64,000 nt of DNA from Phalacrocorax aristotelis (lineage: Eukaryota; Chordata; Aves; Suliformes; Phalacrocoracidae): positions 1,612,001 through 1,676,000 of the forward strand of contig NC_134297.1 of the NCBI RefSeq assembly GCF_949628215.1. The letters run 5' to 3'. The position numbers and the translations under genes were made by a program. Below the pieces are notes generated by a model that saw nothing but the letters and a program-made list of their open reading frames with translations, did no database searches and was not told the origin of the DNA. How positions within the stretch are numbered: position 1 is the stretch's first letter; every line of letters starts with the position of its first letter. Below, piece by piece: positions 59,601 to 64,000 of the stretch.

Positions 59601-61174
59601 GAAGCCAGAATATGATAACAAACTACACCAACAAGCTTCCTACCTACAAACAAATACAGCCATACAGGTAAGATCTCTGAGTGTGTTCCTAGATCCGACT
59701 GAATTTTGATTAAAGTCACTAGAAAAGTTAGCTCTGACTTTGGCAGGAGCAGATTTAGGGCTTGCATGAAGCAGCAGCAATCCTTACTCCATTGCCGCTA
59801 AAACAGATGCAAGAGATGCTAAGCACTAGAGGGAGCACTGTCCTACCTGCGTTCACTGCTTCTGCATTTGCCACGTCCTAAAAAAGAGAGACAGCACATG
59901 CATGTACACATACAGACGCTTCAGTAAAATCCACAGCAGCAAAGGAACACTTGGTTAAGTTGTTCAAAGCTACAGAGTGTTTGAAGTACCCAGATTGATG
60001 CATACTGGGAATATCAAATTAACATTTAAACAAAGGATGGTAAGGACCTAATAATTTTTGATATTACTAGAAAGCTTCCATTTCCCTCTTCAGTGAGGCA
60101 AGTCACTGAAATCCAAACCCTACTGCAGGAATCAAAGCCTAATGAAATTAACGAAGGAATTCTTCTGTCTTCAACTAGTTTTGCTCAAGCTCCTGAAGCG
60201 CAGGTAAAAGCTGCAAGTTATGGCACCTCAGTGCTTGCATCCAACTCGGATAAATCCAGCAGAAGTATTCTGCATTATTAGCAGTCTTAAGACAAAGACA
60301 ACATGATATCGAGTACTTCCCAATAAGCTAACCAGTAAAAAAATTAAAGTTACATTCAGAACATGCTTGTAAGTATTGCTCAGAAATTTTTCTCCTGGGC
60401 AGGGAATGTGAATTAGTGTTATTTAAAAGATGCCAAAAGCATACAGGTTTAACTTCAAAGGGGGGGGGAAAAAACCCTTACAGAAACTTGCGTGCTAATG
60501 ACTGTTCTGTTCACCACAGTCTTGCTTTCTTTCTCCTTGCTAACTTCTTCATCATGGAGCCTTTTCTCTGCTTCAGCAATGGTTTTTTCCTTGACAGCCG
60601 GGTCTGTGGAGTTCAAGCCTTGCACTAAATTGGCTAAAAAGGGGTTTAAAAAAAAAAGAGAGAGATAGAGAGACAGACAACGCGACTCTAGGTGATCCTG
60701 GAGGCACCAGGAATTCAGCTGTGCCTCTGATGACACATGCTTTTGAGGGCACTGGTGACCAGGACGGCGTTTATAAATGTAAACATTTACGGATACAATT
60801 TCATCTCACTTCCAGGCGCTACCCGCAGCTTCTGCATTATCCACATTCCTGGATCTAGAAAGCAACTCTTGTCATCTACAAAACCGCGCGACGCCTGAGC
60901 TCACAAAGAGCCTTCATGTAACTCAAATTCGGAACGAGGGGCGAGAATTTTTCTCTTTCCCGTTGCTCTTACTGCCTGCCCTTTTTTTTTCCCGTCCCTG
61001 GTACCCCACCTGAAGAAAACGGGGACCTCCGGCCGCCTCCGCCCCCCGCCGCGGGCGGCACCGCCCCACGCCCGGCTGGGGGCGGCCAGCCCCGCCCGGG
61101 CCCCGCTTACCGATGTCGTCCACGCGGCGGAGGAACCGCTGGAAATCGTCTTCCTGCTCCTCGTCGGCCAGCAT
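42025..61174 (-). CDS. TTC12: TTC12, tetratricopeptide repeat domain 12 (21 coding exons)
   Basis: The exons listed separately join in phase to 2,139 nt (712 aa plus stop; human about 705 aa). Residues from about 108 to 210 form three TPR helical pairs ([46 protein letters not shown]). The rest, up to the C-terminal MKYVHSM, is a string of armadillo/HEAT-like helices such as [10 protein letters not shown] and [11 protein letters not shown]. The family acts in the cytoplasm in preassembly of axonemal dynein arms, and human loss causes primary ciliary dyskinesia. The start ATG lies in a CpG island and matches the human N-terminus ([11 protein letters not shown] versus LQRFLKNVDEI). The only weak join is exon 19 to 20. 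The order TTC12 then ANKK1 on one strand matches human. Confidence 0.95.
43001..43219 (-). CDS. TTC12: TTC12 exon 20 (armadillo-like repeats)
   Basis: It encodes [19 protein letters not shown] through [13 protein letters not shown] with a CCAAG|GTATTG donor. The 5' edge is either after GGTTCAG (43,219, used here to fit exon 19) or after CTCCCAG (43,226); both keep the downstream frame. Confidence 0.9.
45641..45762 (-). CDS. TTC12: TTC12 exon 19 (provisional, GC donor)
   Basis: After a GATTGGAG acceptor the frame reads [17 protein letters not shown] and [16 protein letters not shown]. This aligns in spacing with human TGGETASRYAIKILAICT and HEAREEVIRLDKKL. No GT donor exists before the stop; the phase-matched end is TTCAG|GCCCGG, a GC-type donor with a poor consensus. 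Boundaries are therefore tentative. Confidence 0.5.
45959..46060 (-). CDS. TTC12: TTC12 exon 18
   Basis: The acceptor is CTAATTAAG and the donor TTGAAA|GTAAAT. It encodes [10 protein letters not shown] and [16 protein letters not shown] (human AAGVLSRTL, RAGVVKKMMKFLK). Confidence 0.93.
46872..46940 (-). CDS. TTC12: TTC12 exon 17
   Basis: The acceptor is TTGTTTCAG and the donor GTGACA|GTAAGT. It encodes [20 protein letters not shown] (human WAVEVSRRCLSLLNSQDGG). Confidence 0.92.
47677..47778 (-). CDS. TTC12: TTC12 exon 16
   Basis: The acceptor is TTGTATGCAG and the donor ATCCAG|GTATAC. It encodes [19 protein letters not shown] (human EVIYTLLGLMMNLCLQAP). Confidence 0.92.
48280..48414 (-). 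CDS. TTC12: TTC12 exon 15
   Basis: The acceptor is CCTGTTTTTAG and the donor CTGGTG|GTAAAG. It encodes [19 protein letters not shown] (human ALCQCIAIMGNLSAEPTTR). Confidence 0.93.
49411..49474 (-). CDS. TTC12: TTC12 exon 14
   Basis: The acceptor is CCCTTAACAG and the donor TTGCTG|GTATGA. It encodes [20 protein letters not shown] (human RFQVWFQANLPGVLPALTG). Confidence 0.9.
49684..49776 (-). CDS. TTC12: TTC12 exon 13
   Basis: The acceptor is TTAATAACAG and the donor GAAAG|GTAACT. It encodes [20 protein letters not shown] and ends LSHLTEEER, matching the human FLDFSDKEANTAM stretch in position. Confidence 0.9.
51369..51537 (-). CDS. TTC12: TTC12 exon 12
   Basis: The acceptor is TTTTTTTCAG and the donor ACCAA|GTAATA. 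It encodes [20 protein letters not shown] to [13 protein letters not shown] (human EENQRVLVIHHD, GRSLIINHLDLTR). Confidence 0.93.
52611..52699 (-). CDS. TTC12: TTC12 exon 11
   Basis: The acceptor is CCTAATTTAG and the donor GGAATG|GTAAAA. It encodes [19 protein letters not shown], aligned without gaps to human EEMVCVSVLKLWQAVCSRN. Phase 2 in and phase 1 out match both neighbours. Confidence 0.88.
53598..53660. repeat. Poly-T tract in TTC12 intron 10
   Basis: Nearly 60 T bases interrupted by a few G run on the plus strand, so poly-A on the TTC12 sense strand. It follows a G/T-rich stretch at 53,562-53,598. It could be the tail of a decayed insert, but no body is recognisable. Confidence 0.85.
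53928..53997 (-). CDS. TTC12: TTC12 exon 10
   Basis: The acceptor is ATTTTTCAG and the donor AGACG|GTAAGA. It encodes [20 protein letters not shown] (human TEQTLFRMHNGFSIISDNEV). A second GTAAGA overlaps 8 bases upstream. Confidence 0.93.
54569..54757 (-). CDS. TTC12: TTC12 exon 9
   Basis: The acceptor is GATTTCCAAG and the donor AGACT|GTAAGT. It encodes an acidic helix ([16 protein letters not shown]), then [20 protein letters not shown] (human [20 protein letters not shown]). Confidence 0.93.
55052..55112 (-). CDS. TTC12: TTC12 exon 8 (end of TPR domain)
   Basis: The acceptor is TCTCTGTTAAG and the donor TTTAAAG|GTAAG. It encodes [20 protein letters not shown] (human RECYKKILEINPKLQ). The next AG downstream would open a stop codon, which fixes the acceptor. 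Confidence 0.9.
56730..56801 (-). CDS. TTC12: TTC12 exon 7 (TPR)
   Basis: The acceptor is GTTAACACAG and the donor AGTGAG|GTAAGT. It encodes [20 protein letters not shown], one TPR helix pair. Confidence 0.93.
57726..57785 (-). CDS. TTC12: TTC12 exon 6 (TPR)
   Basis: The acceptor is TTTCATTTCAG and the donor TTAAAG|GTAACT. It encodes exactly [20 protein letters not shown], matching human [20 protein letters not shown]. Confidence 0.95.
58585..58706 (-). CDS. TTC12: TTC12 exon 5 (TPR)
   Basis: The acceptor is GTTGTTTTGCAG and the donor GCACAG|GTCAGC. It encodes [19 protein letters not shown] and [20 protein letters not shown], the first TPR. Confidence 0.95.
59165..59242 (-). CDS. TTC12: TTC12 exon 4
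   Basis: The acceptor is CTGGCTCAAAG and the donor AAATG|GTAATT. It encodes [20 protein letters not shown] (human [20 protein letters not shown]), a basic coiled helix before the TPRs. Confidence 0.92.
59276..59366. repeat. A-rich (CAAA/CAA)n low-complexity repeat
   Basis: Irregular AACAAAC and AACAAC units run for about 90 bases in TTC12 intron 3. On the sense strand this is T/G-rich and lies just upstream of the exon 4 acceptor. Confidence 0.85.
59847..59877 (-). CDS. TTC12: TTC12 exon 3 (31 nt)
   Basis: This small exon lies between a CTCTTTTTTAG acceptor and a CGCAG|GTAGGA donor. It encodes [10 protein letters not shown] (human AMKSAEEINS) and is phase compatible with both neighbours. 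Confidence 0.8.
60482..60633 (-). CDS. TTC12: TTC12 exon 2
   Basis: The acceptor is CCCCTTTTTTAG and the donor GTTTCT|GTAAGG. It encodes [20 protein letters not shown] and [13 protein letters not shown] (human NLIQEMNSDDP, TTLNKTMISPPQ). Confidence 0.92.
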
Positions 61175-61720
61175 GGCTAGGCGGCTAGGCGGCTAGGCCG
61201 CTCGGCCGCCGGGGGGACGCGCAGCGGCGCCGCCGTTGCCGCGGTGACCGCGCCGCCGTCGTCGTGGTGACCGCGGCGCCGGCCACGCTCTTGGCGCAGA
61301 ATCAGGGGGAGGGGCGATTCAGGACGCGACTACGCAAACGGAGAAGCCGTGCCGTGCTGGCCGCCATTTCGCGGAGAGCCGGCAGGCACCGGCTGTCCGA
61401 GCGGGAGCGGGGGCGGGGGCCGGAGCCCGCGGCCGCCCCAGCCCGCGGCCTCGGACCAGCCACGGCCGCTGCGGGAGCTGACCCCGGCCGCCACCCGGGC
61501 TGGGCTGTCGGAGGCTTCCGAGCTCCCCTCGCCCCGCAGGGTGCAGCACGGGGGCCCTCTCTTGGCCCCGCTGTGCCGATGCCGTGCAAAATCCCGCTCG
61601 CACCGCGCAGCGCGGCCCCTCGCTCCGCAGCCCCGGGAGGGCCGGTCCCCGCCGCGGAGCGGGGGCCCGGGCGAGGAGTAGGGCTGTGCCGCGGGAGCTG
61701 CTGCGATGTGCCCGTCCGAG
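60980..61720 (-). promoter_or_regulatory. TTC12: CpG island promoter of TTC12
   Basis: This is dense in CG dinucleotides and spans TTC12 exon 1, with more than 0.5 kb upstream of the ATG. Direct repeats of CGGCTAGG occur just upstream of the start (61,180-61,205). Open frames on both strands across 61,264-61,799 are composition-driven. Whether transcription is bidirectional cannot be told from sequence. Confidence 0.8.
61111..61174 (-). CDS. TTC12: TTC12 exon 1 (start codon)
   Basis: The ATG at 61,174-61,172 starts [20 protein letters not shown]. The donor is CATCG|GTAAGC. It lies inside the CpG island. Confidence 0.93.
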
Positions 61721-61799
61721 CTTAGCCACGGACGCCCAGACCTCGCTCGCCCTTACACAGTATCTTTCTGCGCTGCCTAAGCGCCAGAGTAGAAATTAA

Positions 61800-64000
61800 G
61801 CACCTGAATCTGTAACATAACATCACGCTTTACTGAGCACAAGGTAAAGACAAATCTACAGAAAGGGCACTCCTAGCTCCTCTTTTCGCAGAATGCCCTT
61901 TTAGAGCTATGCTACTATGGGAAAAAAGTATGCTTTTATGTTTGCAACCTATGTCAGAGCATTGAGTAGGTGACTTCTTTTCTTCCTCCTAATTACTCAC
62001 AGATAAAATCCCTTTGATGGCAGTTACTGATTATATTTTTACTGCAGCAGAATGCCTGGCCTGATGGGCTAGAGAGGCCCCAAAGGCCTTCCAGGCAAGC
62101 CATGGGGAAATGTCTACAGCACAGCAGAGAGGCTCCTAGTCCAGAGCTGGTTGAGGGCCACTATCTTCATCATGGCTTTCCTTGCTTAATTTCTGCCTTG
62201 AGATCTCAGAGAAATGCTTCATGCATTGCTGAGCTGAATATGCTCCTTTTCTCTTTGCTAAACAAGTCAGCCTTTGCCCTGCAGCCCGAACAGATGCAAA
62301 ACCAGAAGTGAGATTGCCTGCCACTGCTCCCCTCCTGCTTGTTGTTTTATCAAAGCACACATCTGGGTTTGATTTGGCAGAGCGAGGAGGCAAGCTGCCC
62401 TGCTGGCAGCTAACAGCAGGGAGCCTATCAGCAGAGGCACAGGCATATCATTTCTGCAAGGAGCATTTAAGATCTTTTTGGTCTGGCTTTTTTAATGCCC
62501 AAAGTCATCTTCTGTTCATACGCAGGGTAAAGGAATAAATAGCACGGGCAAAAAATCAGTGAAAGGGACTTCTTTGGCTAATACAAAGATTAGTTGAACT
62601 GAAGTTTAGCAGACCTACCAACAGGTAGAGGGAACCTGAAGAAAGGAACATGAATGCTCATCCGCCACCAATACCCTCTAGGCCCTGTTGCCCTGAATTT
62701 CATACCAGATTTTGAGGTTTTTTTTTTTTAGATATCCTTTAAAGACTGGGGATTTCTCAATCTTTGATTGGGAAGGAGAGAGACTGGAGTCAGGTGAGGG
62801 TTAAACCCTCATTCAGAATGGGCACTTCTTCCCTCCATGTTAACAGGTTCAGACGGTCTCAGCAGTGTCTGAGAAGTGGCCACTTGATAGCAACGATTTC
62901 TGTATCCTCTGTGCTATCAGACAAGGAGGTGTGTCCCTGGGAGGGTGCCCAGGTCAGTAGGTTGCAGGGTCTGGGGGCGTCTGGTGCCCAGGGAGGCTTC
63001 ATGCCACTCCCGGGAGCCGGCACAGCCCCTCCCGAGGTGGGCCATACAGCCTGTCATCTGTGAGACAGCCGGAGGGTGGCACCATCCTCCAGAACGAAAA
63101 GCGGCTGGCCAGCTGAGAGCCAAGCTGTGATTTCAGGCCTTTTCCTGCTTTGTCGCCTGTGTCGCCAAACCAGCCCCCATGCTCCCGCCAGCCAGGCTTG
63201 TGTGCGGCGTATGTTGCCAAATCCGAGCTACCCACGCAGTGTGCTGTGGATGCATGATCTGTCCAGGTGGATGAAGCCGCAGGAAAAGAAACACGGGGGC
63301 TGGCTGATCTCCAGCAGCACGTGCAATGGCCCAGAGATAAACCTCTCAGCCTTCTTGGGCTCTGAGGGCCAGCTGCCCTTGCAAGAGAATCCTAGCGCTC
63401 CTTTACACCATGTGGCCGTGCTGGGATGTGTCAGGCTCGTGGTCCAGAGCAGTATCTGCATCCAGCTTCCCCTCACAGTAGCACTTCACACAGAGCATGT
63501 CCCCATCAGGACATGCACACGCACATACATGGCTCCAACGGCCAGCTGGGTCCTTGTCACCACTCTCAAGAGACGCTTTAGGGCCATGTTTTCAGAGCCA
63601 GAAGATTGGAGGTGGCAGTTAATGGAAGCTGTCAGCCACCAAAGGGAGTCAGAGCTGCACTGCCAGGATATTTTAATTCCAGACACATTCTAACCCAGGC
63701 GCCTCGGGAGAGGAAGGCGAGAAACAGAGAGAGCGGTGACATGACAAGTCTCCTGAAAGCAGCAGCGTTGCCTAAGGTGTGGGATATCAAGAAGGACAGA
63801 CCACTATAGTCTCTGCTGGGTGTGAAATTAGAAATCTCACTGTGAAGTTACAAACTGCAGCTACATTCATCTGCCTACTCTTCAATATCCCACCACACTG
63901 CCTGGGAGAAGAAATGCTCTCCTGGGCCATGTGTGCCAACAAGGCATGGAGCTGCCTGACTCCACAGGCAGTGAGGATCTCCTGTCCTTTCCAGTCCCTT
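61800..64000. other. Gene-free right edge upstream of TTC12
   Basis: No exon is supported on either strand. By human synteny NCAM1 would lie further right. Frames at 63,076-63,693 (plus) and neighbours have no recognisable motif or splice structure. Confidence 0.45.

Noticed and set aside
61264-61729. Open frames of 153 (plus) and 136 (minus) codons in the TTC12 CpG island
   Set aside because: They are composition-driven, overlap each other on opposite strands, and have no recognisable domain or splice context.

Overview
The window is vertebrate nuclear DNA and almost certainly avian. Genes are split into short exons by GT-AG introns. There is a clear CR1 LINE 3' end (37,985-38,525) and a second CR1 fragment (41,337-41,400). 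A solo LTR of a retroviral family I recognise from bird genomes lies at about 5,925-6,483. The gene content is the TTC12-ANKK1 block that in human lies between NCAM1 and DRD2 on 11q23. All recognised genes are on the minus strand. Exons were assembled by hand from splice signals, reading phase and remembered similarity to the human proteins; no alignment was run.

Layout from right to left, which is the direction of transcription. A CpG island (about 60,980-61,720) holds the TTC12 start. TTC12 runs 61,174 to 42,025 in 21 coding exons (712 codons plus stop in my model). It is a TPR plus armadillo-like protein, known as a dynein-arm preassembly factor. After a CR1-bearing spacer comes a gene I cannot match to any named orthologue (37,662 to 26,479, seven phase-consistent exons, about 1,766 aa). 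It encodes a signal peptide, a single 4.5 kb Ser/Thr/Pro-rich mucin-like exon, a ZP-C-like module, one transmembrane helix and a short tail. As far as I know, human has no gene here between TTC12 and ANKK1. Just downstream lies one intact exon (24,817-24,467) encoding an FDX-ACB (ferredoxin-fold anticodon-binding) domain like the C-terminus of FDXACB1. The rest of that protein is not visible.

From about 23.65 down to 18.7 kb is a very GC-rich, gene-free block. It contains direct and inverted copies of a roughly 1 kb sequence, a 51/52-bp minisatellite, and about ten copies of a TTACAGG-type motif. At 17.18-17.57 kb is a rearranged duplicate joining two pieces of the mucin-ZP locus (25.71-26.04 kb and the exon 3 boundary at 30.46-30.52 kb).

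ANKK1 follows (16,433 to 7,528, eight coding exons, 784 aa). It is a RIP-type kinase with an intact active site followed by about twelve ankyrin repeats. Its last exon carries the whole ankyrin array. The left 7 kb has no supported gene. By human synteny the DRD2 3' end should lie beyond or near this edge, but no DRD2 coding sequence was seen. The right 2.3 kb upstream of the TTC12 CpG island also shows no supported gene.
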